NCBI RefSeq assembly: GCF_012489685.1
Contig: NC_080043.1
Span: forward strand, 34,181,987-34,245,986
Reading direction: 5' to 3'
Length of the DNA: 64,000 nucleotides
Origin: Lotus japonicus
Taxonomy: Eukaryota > Streptophyta > Magnoliopsida > Fabales > Fabaceae
The translations under genes and the position numbers were made by a program. The notes under the pieces are model-generated. The model had not been told where the DNA came from. It did no database searches and worked only from the letters and a program-made list of their open reading frames with translations. This document shows, piece by piece, positions 33,266-44,440 of this stretch (the stretch's first letter is position 1; each line of letters begins with the position of its first letter).

Positions 33266-33854
33266 TGTAGGTGGCCATATTTTTTTATAGGCAAATACTA
33301 GTTGTTAATAATGTTGGTAAATTAGTTCTTTCACCAAGGTTTGAACCATAACCCCTAATTCCTTCACCCTTAATTCTCTTCAAACTTTATATATCATAAC
33401 TCTTACAAAATGAGTTAACCCTCGGCGATATGCCAATGGCTATATACCTAACTTATGTTCATGTAGGTGACAATGTTTGCATATACAAAATATATGAGAG
33501 CTTCATTAAATATAATATGCAGGCTTTTAGAACTACTTGAATTTTACTGAATGAGCCAACCTCACAGTATTTTTTTAGCTACGAGTATTTCAATTCAAGA
33601 AGTTATGGGGTTATTTTTTAGCCACTTTTTTGTGTAAGACAGGTGTTTTTCTTTGGAGAAAATTTTGTTCGAGCCAGAAATATCCATATCATGGTGGTGC
33701 TAACTTTTTCAGCGAGAGATTTTTCATTCATAAGACTCGAACTCGAGACTTTGCTTAAGGAGAATTAAGCATGTAACACTTAATTTTAAAAATAAAAATT
33801 TTATTAATACAAAAAGAATGTGTTCAATTATTTCAGTTTTAGTAAAAATAAAAA
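33266..33854. other. Second part of the direct repeat and AT-rich sequence
   Basis: 33266-33420 is the continuation of the repeat unit split by MULE A. The rest is AT-rich, with a tRNA-like snippet (AAGACTCGAACTCGAGACTT near 33741) but no gene. Confidence 0.4.
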
Positions 33855-34909
33855 GAGGAGGATATATTGACTCGACCCTTGTTTTTATCATAAATTAACG
33901 GCAAAGATCAGTTTTTAAACTTGTCACGTGACTACTGGTTTCTTTCTGGTTCTTCTTCGCAAACCAATTCAGAGGTGTCTTCTGAAAACATAAACAACCC
34001 AGGTCCTCCATTGATGTCTTGCGAAAACGCAAAAGCTTCCAATTTTACAAGTGATCAAAGTACTGTTTTCATAGAAGAATGCAAGTTTAGAGTAGATTTT
34101 GTGTTAGAATTTAATATAAAACCATTAATGTGACCCTTACCCAGCAGCTTAAGCTTTTGGGATAAGTGGTTATCTGACATGGTATCAGAGCCTCTATGGC
34201 CGAGAGGTCTTGAATTCGATCCTTACTCCCCTTACTTTCTAATTAAAAAGTGGAATTTAATTAAGCACATGGTAGGTGGGTCTGTGCATTTATCCACGCT
34301 TCAATCCCAAAGGGCTATTGCGTGAGAGGGCGTGTTAGAATTTAATATAAAACCATTAATGTGGCTCTTACCCAGCAGCTTAAACTTTTGGGATAAAATT
34401 GTTATTTGACATTTTGGAAGAAATGCCCAAGAAAATAGCTCTTCTCCATCATAATCACGAGATCTCAAGGTTATAGAGTAATAAAAACAGTTCTGCAATG
34501 GGGTCTCCTTCTCTTTCCTCTTTCTTTGTATGTTCCTTGAGTATGATACCAAAATACCAATTGCTCACATATGGCATCAAGTATCTAGATCTTCTATTTA
34601 TGAAAAGTAAAGAAACATGTCATCGGTGGAGATAGATCAAAGTAATCTTCAGTCTATGCACAACATCAAAGACCAGATGACAGGCTCCCAAAGTTGTCGT
34701 TGCTGCCGCTCTGGAGTAGGATATGGCGGTGGGCTGGTGGCGTTGCTGACTTGCGAAAAGGAATGGCAAGGAAGAGACAAAGAGAGTTAGAGGGGTCACG
34801 TGACAAGTTTAAAAACTGATCTCAGCCGTTCATTTATGATAAAAACAAGGGTCAAGATTTGGAGTCAATTTTTTTTTAATTTACTCCCAGAGTCCATTGA
34901 TCCCTCCTC
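33855..34909. mobile_element. MULE-type element 'D', 1055 bp, 9-bp TSD, containing a TRIM
   Basis: Inverted ends run GAGGAGG...CCTCCTC and include a strong 60-bp block, GACCCTTGTTTTTATCATAA to TTGTCACGTGAC on the left and its complement at 34796-34855. The right end has an extra 35 bp or so between blocks. The flanks AAATAAAAA (33846-33854 and 34910-34918) form a 9-bp duplication, although AT-rich. The interior has no transposase; it holds a complete TRIM. Confidence 0.75.
34102..34411 (+). mobile_element. TRIM, 310 bp, complete with 5-bp TSD
   Basis: Two LTRs of 78 and 79 bp (34102-34179, 34333-34411) start TGTTAGAATTTAATATAAAA and end TGACA. The PBS TGGTATCAGAGC begins at 34180, directly after LTR 1. 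The purine-rich GCGTGAGAGGGCG precedes LTR 2. The TSD TTTTG (34097-34101, 34412-34416) is perfect. There is no coding sequence, as usual for TRIMs; it must be moved by proteins of another LTR element. Confidence 0.88.
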
Positions 34910-35251
34910 AAATAAAAATTGCAAATTTGCGCTGGATTTTTTTTTTTTTTGATATGGCATAGGAATTCTTAAAATCATAAGAATATTAATTTTTTTTATC
35001 TCATTCATTATTTGGGGGGAAAATTTATTATGATCACCTAAAAACTTGTGTAAGGTTGCACATATACCTTTTGACCTGCTACTTCAAGTATTTTGTATTT
35101 TTTTATATTTTTGAAAATTAAAATAGTTAATATTGTATATTATACAATTATTAAGTAAATAGTTAGAGAATGATTAGGGTTCATTTAAGATTAACCCATG
35201 TGGTAAATAAGTAAGGTAAATCTAAATTAAACCCTCCATCATCTTCATCAC

Positions 35252-35631
35252 TGTTATGTACTAGGGAATATCTTAGGTAAGAAAAGTACACTCAGAAAAC
35301 CATAGCAGAGCTCAAATAAAGACATGATATAATAAAAGGAAATATTCTCCTTAATTGTCATCAAAGTTGTCAGATACAAGGTAAAAACCTCCCTTTTATA
35401 GAGGGTAAGGTCAACATCTAGATTGTTCCCATATTTGGGCCTTTACAGACGAGGCCCAAATCCCTATACAGATAAGACAAATCCAAAAGAATCTTCTAGC
35501 TGGCAGATGGGACCACCGGTAGAACAACAGACCTTTCATCATCGCCCGTGACCCTTGCCAGCCCTGGCGCGCTGCCATCTTCTACGAGTGTTTTGGGCGG
35601 GCATCACATTAGGGATGCCCCGCCCAGCCCA
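35252..35631 (-). repeat. Left LTR of the Tat-like element
   Basis: TGTTATGTACTAGGG to GCCCAGCCCA on the plus strand; about 95% similar to the right LTR by eye, with several single-base differences and small indels, so the insertion is older than that of the chromovirus. Confidence 0.85.
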
Positions 35632-36010
35632 CAAGCCCCCAAGACATGAGGTTCAAGATTCTTGAGTCAAAATGTGTCCATCGCCTAGTGCATGCTTCGC
35701 CCTCTTTTAGTAGCGTGTATCCTTCCCTAATACTGGCGTGTATTGCCTGCTTGGCGGTCTTCGTTTAAGTGTTAATCAAACGTCAATCAAATCTTTTTCA
35801 CTGACACACGAATTCCTCTTTTCCCGGATTTTGCCATCATTAGTAATGAATGCAATCTATGTGTGCGTGCGTCTCGAGGAGTTGCTTCGTTTAGGAAAAC
35901 CTTGGATCGCGGGATTTCAGTTACGCTTTTTCAAATCTTTTCAAATTCTTTTTCAAAAGTCTCGACGATTCGTACTCTTTCCCACTCATTCTCTCTCTTC
36001 TTTTTTCCTC

Positions 36011-36017
36011 TATAAAA
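36011..36017 (+). promoter_or_regulatory. Putative TATA box of the antisense gene
   Basis: TATAAAA in CTCTATAAAACCTCTCC lies within a pyrimidine-rich leader, about 265 bp upstream of the first ATG of the plus-strand gene; a possible GT donor (CCGGTGAGTT) is at about 36190. This suggests the antisense gene has its own promoter. Confidence 0.5.
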
Positions 36018-38125
36018 CCTCTCCTTCTTTCTTCTTCCCTTTTTACTTTTTGCAACTTTACCGCTCGTTCCCTTTTTCTGGAGAACTACTTCCTCCTTGC
36101 TCTGATTCGTCCTGCTTGCTCCGGCCGTCGTCATTGCGCGGTGTTCCTCTTTAGTCGACGCTCTCCTCACCCAATCTCTCATACCCTCCTCCGGTGAGTT
36201 CTTTGCATCCTTCTTTCTCATTTTATTTTCTTTCTATCTTTCTTGACTCTGTTCATCTTCCTCTTTTAAACCTTCCATGAGATTACACAGTATGTCATTG
36301 AATAGTGTTAGCGTTTCCTCTTTAGAACTTTCCTCACCTTCATCGGGCGGTGAAATTTCTCCCCCCTCTGTCATTGAAATTCATTCCTCGCCTTCTATTC
36401 ACGAGGATTCTGGGCCAGCCGGTTCTGTTGATTCTGTCTTCTCTTCCAATGAAGGTTTATCCTCGCCTGAATGGCGAACAGACGCACATTTAGTTGAGGA
36501 TAAGTGTTTGTGGCGCTATATCTGGGGCAGTATTGGAGTATTAATTCGCTTCGAATATCAACCCAAGGGTTTACGAAAGTGAATCCCGCCACTTCGTGTA
36601 ATGATGATCTGCAGCTGAATGTTCTCCCATGTGGCGAGGATGATTGCGTCCTTTTGCGAAAAGACGCGTCAGATGAGTCGCCCGAGTTCTTTTATGTCTA
36701 TGGCTATTTTTTCGTTGATCTAAATATCAAACTTCCTTTTTCACCTTTTTTATGTCATGTTTTATCCTTTTTGAATGTGGTGCCTTGCCAGCTCCAGCCC
36801 AACACCTGGGGCTTTATCCGTTGTTTCGAAATCTTGTGTGATCATCTGAGCTTCACGCCCACCTACCCTTTGTTTCTTCTTTTCTATAAATCTGTTACTA
36901 AAAAACCTACTTCCGTCAAGTGGGTTCCTCTCCTAGCCCGCAAGAAAATGAGTCGGTTCACTGCTCTTAAGAGTCATTACAGTGTGGCAGAAAAAGTATT
37001 TTAAGTTGTTGAGTCGCCTGAAGTAAAAAATTTGTTCCGGGATTCCAACAATTGCCCTCTCTTCCCTTTTTACTGGACAAAAAATTATCGCCGGAAAATC
37101 TCTGTTTCGTATGACGTCTTAGACGATTCCGAGCGAGGGGTTGCTGATTATCTTCGATCGTTGACGGTATTCTCTAGTCATGACATGATTGAGGCGTCAA
37201 AAACTGGCACCTTGAATCAATTTTATAGTAAGTTAATGATCTTTACATATAACTTGATTTGTCATTCATTCATCACTCTTAACTGTAACACTTTCTTGTG
37301 CAGGTACGATGGGTAAAGGTAAGGTTGATGCTAACCCCTTGAAGATGAAGGAGTATCTCGCCCAATCTGCTGAGGTGGCGAGAAAAAGGGTTGCTGAGGC
37401 TGAGTAGAAGAAAAGACATGAGGGTACCTCTGACTCAGATAACGTCAGAGACCCTAAGCGCCAGAAGACTTCGGGCGCCGCTGAAAAAGTTGCTGGTGAC
37501 AAACCCTTGCACCAGTCGACCCTAAATCAATCCGGCTTGGCCTCAAGGGGCAAACCGGCAGAGAAAAATAAGGGACATGATAACGGCCCGCCACCCCGTG
37601 GGGATCCAAATGCGCTGATTAACCGCCCCCTGACACCACTTGTTCATGCTGGCTCTAGTTCAGCCGTTGGAGGCGATGCCCTTCCTACCTTGCTGAGTTT
37701 GTCTGATCCCCATTTTAATGGTTTGGATTTTATGAACCGAACTTTTGACAACAGGCTCCACAAGGACATCTCTGGTCAAAGTCCCCCCAACATTGCTTCC
37801 ATGGCCATTCATCATGCGCTTTCGGCCGCCAGTACTGTGGCGGGAATGGCTCAGTATGTGAAGGACATGCATTCGGCCAAGAATCGTCTTGAAAAAAAGG
37901 CAGCTGATTGGAAGGTTGCGTATGAGCGAGCGAAAAGCGACACCGATACCGCCAATAAGCACCTGAAGTCAACTGAAGAAAAATGTGCTAAGTTAACTGC
38001 AGCCCTGGCGACTTCTGACTTGCTCCTGCAGAAAACCAAGTCCTTGAAGGAAACCATTAATGCCAAACAAACTGCTGCTCAGGCTAAGTGCCGGAAGATG
38101 GAGGAAAAGTATGAGCGCTTGAAGG

Positions 38126-38944
38126 TGTAACACCCCGATTTCCAGGTGTCACTTTAGTAACACAAAAATAAATTTTACGCGAAAAACAAGTATTTTTTTT
38201 CGTTTGTTTCCTTTTAATTAAAGCGATAAGGAATAAAGACTTAACCCAGCAAACTAAACTAACCGATGTACAACATATATAAACAAGTACAGCCTCAGCT
38301 GCACTCCCACGTCACGCGCACTCGCAGTGACTCCAAAGTAGTGTGCCCGTAGGCAAATATATACAGATCCAGAAGTGTGAGTGAGAAAGTTATAAGTACA
38401 ATCCACTAGGAGAAAGTCGGCCTCAAAATGGCCTAAGCAAGACCCCTACAGTCCGACTGACTCACTGTGATCCCTCAGTAAGAGAACCACACGAAAAGCC
38501 ATGTGTCGGGAACCTACCATGTCCCAAAAGCAAAACGAATCAGAGCTCTACACAAAATATGACGCCTGCCTAAACCTACCCTCCCAGTACCGAGTCCACA
38601 GCGAACTGAAGTTGGCAAGTTGAAGCTCAGCTCCATGCGTCGTAAAACTCCCTTCGTCAGACGTCCACGCTCGTCAGTCCGGTCCTCCATGACCCTTCCC
38701 CGGTACGTCGCCTGATGATCCACAAGATCGATCACCCAAGCGGTGGGGGCATAACGGTCAACCAACTCAAACCTGATCCCCCCCCGAGGGAGAGACTATC
38801 GAAACCCAGTCCACCGTCGACATCTGGCAGCAGGCCGACCGCCCAAACACAAACATGAAACCAAAGCCAAGGCGCTAGGGTCAACTCACGGAATAGAGTA
38901 GATATACAAACAACATGTGATTAGGGGATATATATATATATGTC

Positions 38945-38982
<38 letters not shown>

Positions 38983-40523
38983 TATTCCTAGCATGTTATC
39001 GGCTCTAACAATAATTCAGTAATGCAAACAGCACACAATTCCAGTCAGGGTGAATGTATGCGTGAAATGCAATTCAATATGATCCGGATAGTTGTTTGGG
39101 ATGGGCACCATCGAGTCAGTCCTAACACCGGCCTAGTGTTTAACCATTTCCGCTCGGGTGTCGCTTACAAACCCATGCATAGTCGGTTCAGCCCGCTATG
39201 CCGAAGATACACCCAGGTGTTCTTCGATGAAGGCAATTCCCCAACCTTCGTGAAGCATTCCCGTTCTTCACTTGTGGAAAAATTTTCGGACGATCGGATC
39301 GAATTACGGCTATTCAGGGGCGTTTTGGTCCAGAATAAAAGCTCAAAACATCAAAGTTAAAACTTCGGAAAACAAATTTGACAGCGATGTTCCTAACGAC
39401 ATTTGTAGCAACTAATCCTAAAGGCACGAAGTCGGATTGCGACTTTTCGACATTAAAGTTTCGAAATGTGCGCAAAAAGGGTTTTGAATCAGTTTTTCAG
39501 ATCCTTGACAACTCGATCAAAATCGGCGTATATCGGCGAGTGTTCCAGGCTCTTGGGTAAGTACAGAAGATAACCCAAGCGAAAAATCAAGAAAAACGGA
39601 TGGTTTTACGAAAAGCTCGAAACTTTGAGCACAGAAACGGCTAAAGAAAAGCAGTAAAACGATGATCAGAGGTAAGAATCAAGCTAGTTACCTCGATACC
39701 TTGAAGTAGGGACGAACTGCGCTAAGATCGGTCAAGTTTCGGCGAAAATCTTTCTCTCCTCTTCTCCCCTTAAACTCGCGGCCTCCTTGGTGTGTTTTGT
39801 GAGATATTTTGAATTTTTTTTACTATTTATAAGAAGGTGAAATCGCGGGAAAATGAAAATTTCGCGATTCCGATTTTTGCAGCACGTTCATCAGTGAATT
39901 CTAAGAGAGATTCTGGCGACAGAATTCCAGAACTCAAAACAAATCTCTATAATTAGGGAAAAACGATCTCTAAAATCCCAAAAGCGGTGTAAGTTAATCT
40001 GTCCCGGAAAACTACTTTTTGCTGTGAAGGTCAGATGACAAAACTTCGTTCTGAAGAAAGATTGGAAACATCGAAACAAATCTGGCAACGCGGACGGGAA
40101 CTTCGTTAAAAGCTCCGAATAGAAAAAGTCTTCATTCAGTGATTGAATTTAGGGTTTTGAAGCAAAGAAATTAGCGTCGTCGGACTTCCGAGAAGTGAAT
40201 ACTATCGTGCGTACAGTCTAGGGTTCCGAAATGAAACACTGGTCGAAGGAAAAATAAAGAGAACTTCTTATTTTCCCAAGGATTTGAAATCTCACCTAAA
40301 CGTTGCTTTAAGAGCGAAATTAGCCTATTCTGGACACTCTCGCCATAAGGCAGGTGTGCAGACGACTCGCACTAACTCCTAAAACAACTATGAAACATTC
40401 CTCAAGCAATTCCTGAACTTTCTTCTTCATTAATCTTTCTCAAACGGCGAACTCCTGTCACGCTTACACTGATCCTACGCGTGAGTCGGAAAAGTAACTA
40501 GTTCTGTAAATCCAGGTCTTACA
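38126..40523 (-). mobile_element. Solo LTR of the chromovirus family, minus orientation, 5-bp TSD
   Basis: The 2398-bp unit runs TGTAACACCCC...CAGGTCTTACA and is flanked by GAAGG on both sides (38121-38125, 40524-40528). Read on the minus strand its first 700 bp follow the LTR at 15284 closely but with many substitutions, so it is an older relative. It lacks internal sequence, as left by LTR-LTR recombination. It has an AT microsatellite at about 38928-38990 and a TATA-like TATAAATAG near 39825. Confidence 0.88.
38928..38990. repeat. AT microsatellite
   Basis: Two (TA)n tracts are separated by GTCATTA; they lie inside the solo LTR and are absent from the 15284 LTR. Confidence 0.9.
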
Positions 40524-40839
40524 GAAGGCTTCCATTCTTGGGCGTGCATCCATTCAATTTGCTCAAGGCTTTCTCAAGGCTAAAGAGCAGATCGGTGTTG
40601 TTGAACCTGGCTTTGACCTTTCCCGTATCGGTTTTTTGAAGGAGATTAAGGATGGTCAAGTAGTCGGCGATGATGATGTTGACATCGACCTCCTTCCTCA
40701 ATTTAACTCTGAAAGTGAATCTGAGGCGGAGAATGGTGAAGATGGTCATGGCAAGGACAAGAATGGGGATGAAGAAGAAAGGGACCCCAAAGCTACTGCA
40801 AGCCAAGACAACAACGCCAATAATGAAAACCTGGCTTGA

Positions 40840-41323
40840 TCTTGTTTTGTTGTTCATTTTGTTTATGGGCCATGCCTTGTTTTGGACTTCGCCCTTTTTT
40901 TTTTGTTTGAAACATGTATGGGCCGCGCCCCTTTTTATCTTAATGAAATTTCGTTCCGTCATTCATGTTATTGCTATTATTGTTTACTGAGTTTTGTAGA
41001 TTTAGGCTTTTATTGCCTTAGTCAATTTCGTTGGCGAGGCTTGGTTTCTAGTCGCCACTTGAATTGCCAAGGCTTTGTGTACTCAGTGACGATGTTTTCT
41101 TATTCCGAAAAATTTACACGCGGTAACTTGTTCCTTTTGTTGATTTATTCCGCCCGATATTCAAATATAAATTGTTGAGAACTTAAAATCACTTAAGTTG
41201 AAAAATTTTCATTGATTTTCCAAAATATGGGAGCTATCATCCCTTCATTTACATTTGCCGCCTCATTAAAAACCTTATATAGGAAAAAAGAGTGCGGCTT
41301 CTTCAACTTTTGTTGTTTCTTTT
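40840..41323. other. Spacer between antisense gene and integrase
   Basis: A T-rich stretch probably serving as the 3' UTR of the plus-strand gene and of the minus-strand pol, which converge here. No motif was found beyond poly(A)-signal-like AATAAA-type text. Confidence 0.4.
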
Positions 41324-42239
41324 TCAACTAAAATACTGCTTCAAATGCGAAGTGTTCCATGTTCGTGGAACCCTTTTCCCATCCAATTGTTCCAACTTGT
41401 AGGCCCCATTTCCAATATCTGCAATTACCCTGTAAGGCCCGTCCCAATTGGGCAAGAGTTTGTTGTGTTTGTTGGGTATCGTCCTTTTTCGGAGCACTAA
41501 ATCTCCCGCTTTCATGGTTCTCGGAACGACCTTCGTTGCAAACCTGCGGGCGACCCTTAACTTTCCATCCTCATTCCTTAAGTGTGCCTCCCTCTGTTCC
41601 TCAGGTAGCATGATTAGATTCGCAATCAGATTTTCTCCATTGTCTGATTCATTGAACCTAGCTACCCGCCAGCTTTGATTCTCGACTTCTACTGGGAGCA
41701 TAGCATCAGTTCCATAGGTCAGACGGTATGGCGTTTCTCCAGTACTTGACTGTTCAGTTGTATTGTACGCCCGTAACACGCCTCCGCCCAAAGACCCTTT
41801 GCCTCATCTAACTTCTTTTTCAAACCATTTAAAATTACTTTATTAGCCGATTCCGCTTGTCCATTGGTCTGAGGATGCTTTACTGATGCAAACCGCATTT
41901 CAATCCCCAAATCTCCACAAAACTCTCTTGTCAAATTACTAGTGAATTGGGTCCCGTTGTCCATTACCATCGTCATAGGAACACCAAACCTGCATATTAT
42001 CCTTCGCCATAAATTTTTTTTTATCTTGGCGGCGATAATGGTTACCAACGCCTCAGCCTCTATCCACTTAGTGAAGTAATCCACCGCCACAACAATATAC
42101 TTCATTTGTGCCTTGGCCACAGGGAATGGACCTAGTATGTCTGTCCCCCACATAGCAAAGGGCCACGGTGCCATCATGGTTGTCAGATGTTCCGGCGGTG
42201 CTTTATGCAGGTCAGAAAAAACTTGGAACTTAACACATT
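41324..42239 (-). pseudogene. Gypsy integrase (Tat-like), 5' truncated and frameshifted
   Basis: The minus strand reads DLHKAPPEHLTTMMAPWPFA, then the core with WGTDILGPF (Asp), MDNGTQFTS (Asp) and NGQAESANK (Glu). A frameshift near 41780 switches to GETPYRLTYGTDAMLPVEV, LRKRTIPNKHNKLLPNWDG and a terminal stop at 41324-41326. The N-terminal zinc-binding half is missing because the 5' LTR abuts the gene. The catalytic triad is present, but the protein cannot be made in one piece. Confidence 0.85.
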
Positions 42240-42616
42240 TGTTCTGTACTAGGGAATATCTTAGGTAAGAATACACTCAGAAAACCCTAGCAGAGCTCAA
42301 ATAAAGACATGATATAATAAAAGGAAATATTCTCCTTAATTGTCATCAAAATTGTCAGATACATGGTAAAAACCTCCCTTTTATAGAGGGTGAGGTCAAC
42401 ATCTAGATTGTTCCCATATTTGAGCCTTTACAGACGAGACCCAAATCCCTATACAGATAAGACAAATCCAAAATATTCTTCTAGCTGGCAGATGGGACCA
42501 CCGGTAGAACAACAGACCTTTCATCATCGCCCGTGACCCTTGCCAGCCCTGGCGCGCCGCCATCTTCTACGAGTGTTTTGGGCGGGCATCACATTAGGGA
42601 TGCCCCGCCCAGTCCA
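42240..42616 (-). repeat. Right LTR of the Tat-like element
   Basis: TGTTCTGTACTAGGG to GCCCAGTCCA on the plus strand; it pairs with 35252-35631 and is followed by the TSD ATCAC. Confidence 0.85.
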
Positions 42617-43689
42617 ATCACCATCTTCATCTTCCTTCATCCTCTTCCTCTTCATCTTCAATCTTCATCATCAGCCACCCTCCCTCCCTCAACCTTCACG
42701 TGAAAGTTCCAGCCACCACACAACCATCTTCCTCCCCACACCTTCAGATCCACATATGTTCTTGTTCAAGAAAAATTGATCCACAAGAAGCTACAGTTCC
42801 CACAAAATTTCCTAATCATTACATGATTTTTTTTGGAAATACATATATTAATAAAAGATATCAAACCCAAACGTGCAGAGTCTAGAAAAACAAATTTAAA
42901 CTGAAAAAAAGCTACAAAACAACAAAATAAAAGCAGGGGCCACGCAGGGCCAAAATAAACACCAGAAAACGAAAGGGAAGGATGCAGTAAGCTAGAAAAA
43001 AATTGAAACAAAGTAAAGATAAATAACATCAACTCCTACAGCAGCAAAGCTAAATCAGCTTCTACAACTCATCGATCACAGACAAATAAACGAAATAGAG
43101 CACCTCAGAATCACAAAGGCTTCAGGTAGCTTCCTCAACTCATGCAGCGACTTGGACTAGGGGGAGAAACGAAAAGAAACTCGGTTCTCCGAGACCATGT
43201 CGAAGCGGTTTGCCTTGAAAGTGCGAGAAGGAGGCGTTTTGCGGCGGCGGGAGAGAAATTCCGGCGACGAGTACGAGTTCCTCATGAGGTTTTGGAAAAG
43301 ATTCAAACCCTTCGAACCCAGATCTGGGTTTCCTCTTCTCAGATCTGGGTTATTTGTCCTTAGATCTTTGTGCTCAAGTCAGATCGGTGTGATGGGTTAC
43401 TCAGTACTAGAGATGGAGAAGATGAATATAGGTAGGTGGAAGAAGGAATTTGTTTGGTGGTGGTTCGGTTATGCCAGATCTAGTGGTGGTGGTGAGAGGG
43501 AAGAAGATGGTGGAGTCTTGACTGCAGGTTTTGGATTGATGGTGGTTGGGTGGGATGGAGGTTTCCGGGAGAGGATAGGGTTTGAAGATGATGAATAAAA
43601 GAAATTCAGAAAAAAAATAGTGAATGATGAAAAGATTAACGATAAATCTACACAAGTTTTACTTAAAAAAATATTAGATTTTTTTTACT
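42617..43689. other. Interior of MULE C, possible captured sequence
   Basis: A TCTTC-rich leader-like segment (42617-42760) is followed by AT-rich sequence and then a GC-rich block (43140-43600) with overlapping open frames. The longest, plus 43197-43598 (133 aa), begins MSKRFALKVREGG and has no recognisable domain. GC-rich exon-like sequence between MULE ends is what gene capture would leave, but no donor gene could be named. Confidence 0.4.
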
Positions 43690-43895
43690 AAACAAGTAAT
43701 TAGAGAAGTTACCACACCCACTTAACTATAATCATTCACTAACTATTTCCTTAATTATATCATAATATATTAAATATTTTTATTTTTAAAAAATACAGAT
43801 TACCTGCTAAACTTCCTATTACAGGTCAAAAAGCAAATGTGCAACCATGCACAAGTTTTTAGAGGTGCATAATAAATCCCTCCTTATTTGGGTGA

Positions 43896-44435
43896 TGTTC
43901 CGGGAACCCTGGCCAAGGACGGAAAGGGCACCCGGGACGGTCCTGGACCCCACAGAACGTCCCTGTCGAGGGACGGTTTAGGGAGCCTGGGAGCACCCTG
44001 CTTATGGGCCCTACCACCAAGGGTAAGGACGAGACCCGGGGCCCACTAAATAGGAGTTGACCTAGGCCAACCACCCTAGGGGGTAGGTTGGCTGGCACAG
44101 ATCCGTAGGGGCCCCCAAACCGTTGGATCACTGTTACTCGGCAGGTACCGCAGGTAATCCAACGGTGGGTTGTGCCCCGCATACGAGCCATGCATGACGT
44201 TGCATGGCTCCAACCCTAATTCTACCTCCCCTATATAAGGGGAACACCGCTTCCATTGAAAGGTAACGTATTCTCTCCATACTCACCATTCTCACTACCA
44301 CCCTTACTGACTTTAGCATCAGAGTGTCTTGCAGGAGCCCCTCCCGGGACTTAGCCAGCTCAGGAGTCCTTCAACCCGTCCAGATCCTCCCTCTCCTACC
44401 CCTTGTCAACGGGTAGCTTGATCACTCCCTGATCA
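43896..44435 (+). mobile_element. Solo LTR, 540 bp, 5-bp TSD
   Basis: TGTTCCGGGAACC...CTCCCTGATCA is flanked by GGTGA on both sides (43891-43895, 44436-44440). The GC-rich U3 is followed by a TATA box (CTATATAAGG, 44231-44240). About 70 bp on is TTAGCATCAGAGTGTCTTGC, a text typical of Tat/Ogre-type gypsy LTRs. It sits three bases beyond the end of MULE C's right target duplication start and has no partner in the window. Confidence 0.88.
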
Positions 44436-44440
44436 GGTGA

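Larger units (their letters stand above)
36277..40839 (+). pseudogene. Antisense extra ORF of the Tat-like element (putative gypsy-type transposon domain), broken
   Basis: Reading order: a Ser-rich N-terminus (36277-36560); after a frameshift, a globular part with FFYVYGYFFVDLNIKLPFSP, SFLNVVPCQLQPNTWGFIR and FEILCDHLSF, matching the Transposase_28-type domain; an in-frame TAA at 37001-37003; then YWTKNYRRKISVSYDVL. An intron at 37230-37304 is likely. Next comes a Lys-rich region with an in-frame TAG (37405-37407), then a long coiled-coil-like segment (37800-38120) ending YERLK. There the coding sequence is split by the solo LTR and resumes after its target duplication at 40524, running to an acidic C-terminus and a TGA at 40837-40839. 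Function unknown; the nested insertion and stops make it dead. Confidence 0.75.
35252..42616 (-). mobile_element. Tat-lineage-like Ty3/gypsy element, minus orientation, mostly gutted
   Basis: The 380-bp and 377-bp LTRs (35252-35631, 42240-42616) are flanked by the perfect TSD ATCAC (35247-35251, 42617-42621). On the minus strand the 5' LTR (right) runs directly into the middle of integrase, so the PBS, gag, protease, RT and RNase H have been removed by one deletion. Then comes a plus-strand (antisense) gene of the 'putative gypsy-type transposon' kind. A purine-rich TCTTGGGGGCTTG precedes the 3' LTR (left). An antisense extra ORF is a known feature of Tat-like elements. A solo LTR of another family sits inside at 38126-40523. 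Confidence 0.87.
35017..43883. mobile_element. MULE 'C' with about 200-bp TIRs and 9-bp TSD, carrying a Tat LTR retrotransposon
   Basis: Inverted repeats include CTAAAAACTTGTG, GGTTGCACAT, TTTTTGACCTG and AAATAGTTAGWGAATGATTA on the left (35017-35215), with complements on the right (43690-43883). The flanks TTATTTGGG at 35008-35016 and 43884-43892 match exactly. Excluding the nested retrotransposon (35252-42616), the element is about 1.5 kb. It contains no transposase; the right part (42650-43600) may be captured host sequence. Confidence 0.82.

Noticed and set aside
43197..43598. 133-aa frame in MULE C as a real gene
   Set aside because: Overlapping frames of similar length, biased composition, no motif; kept only as possible captured sequence.
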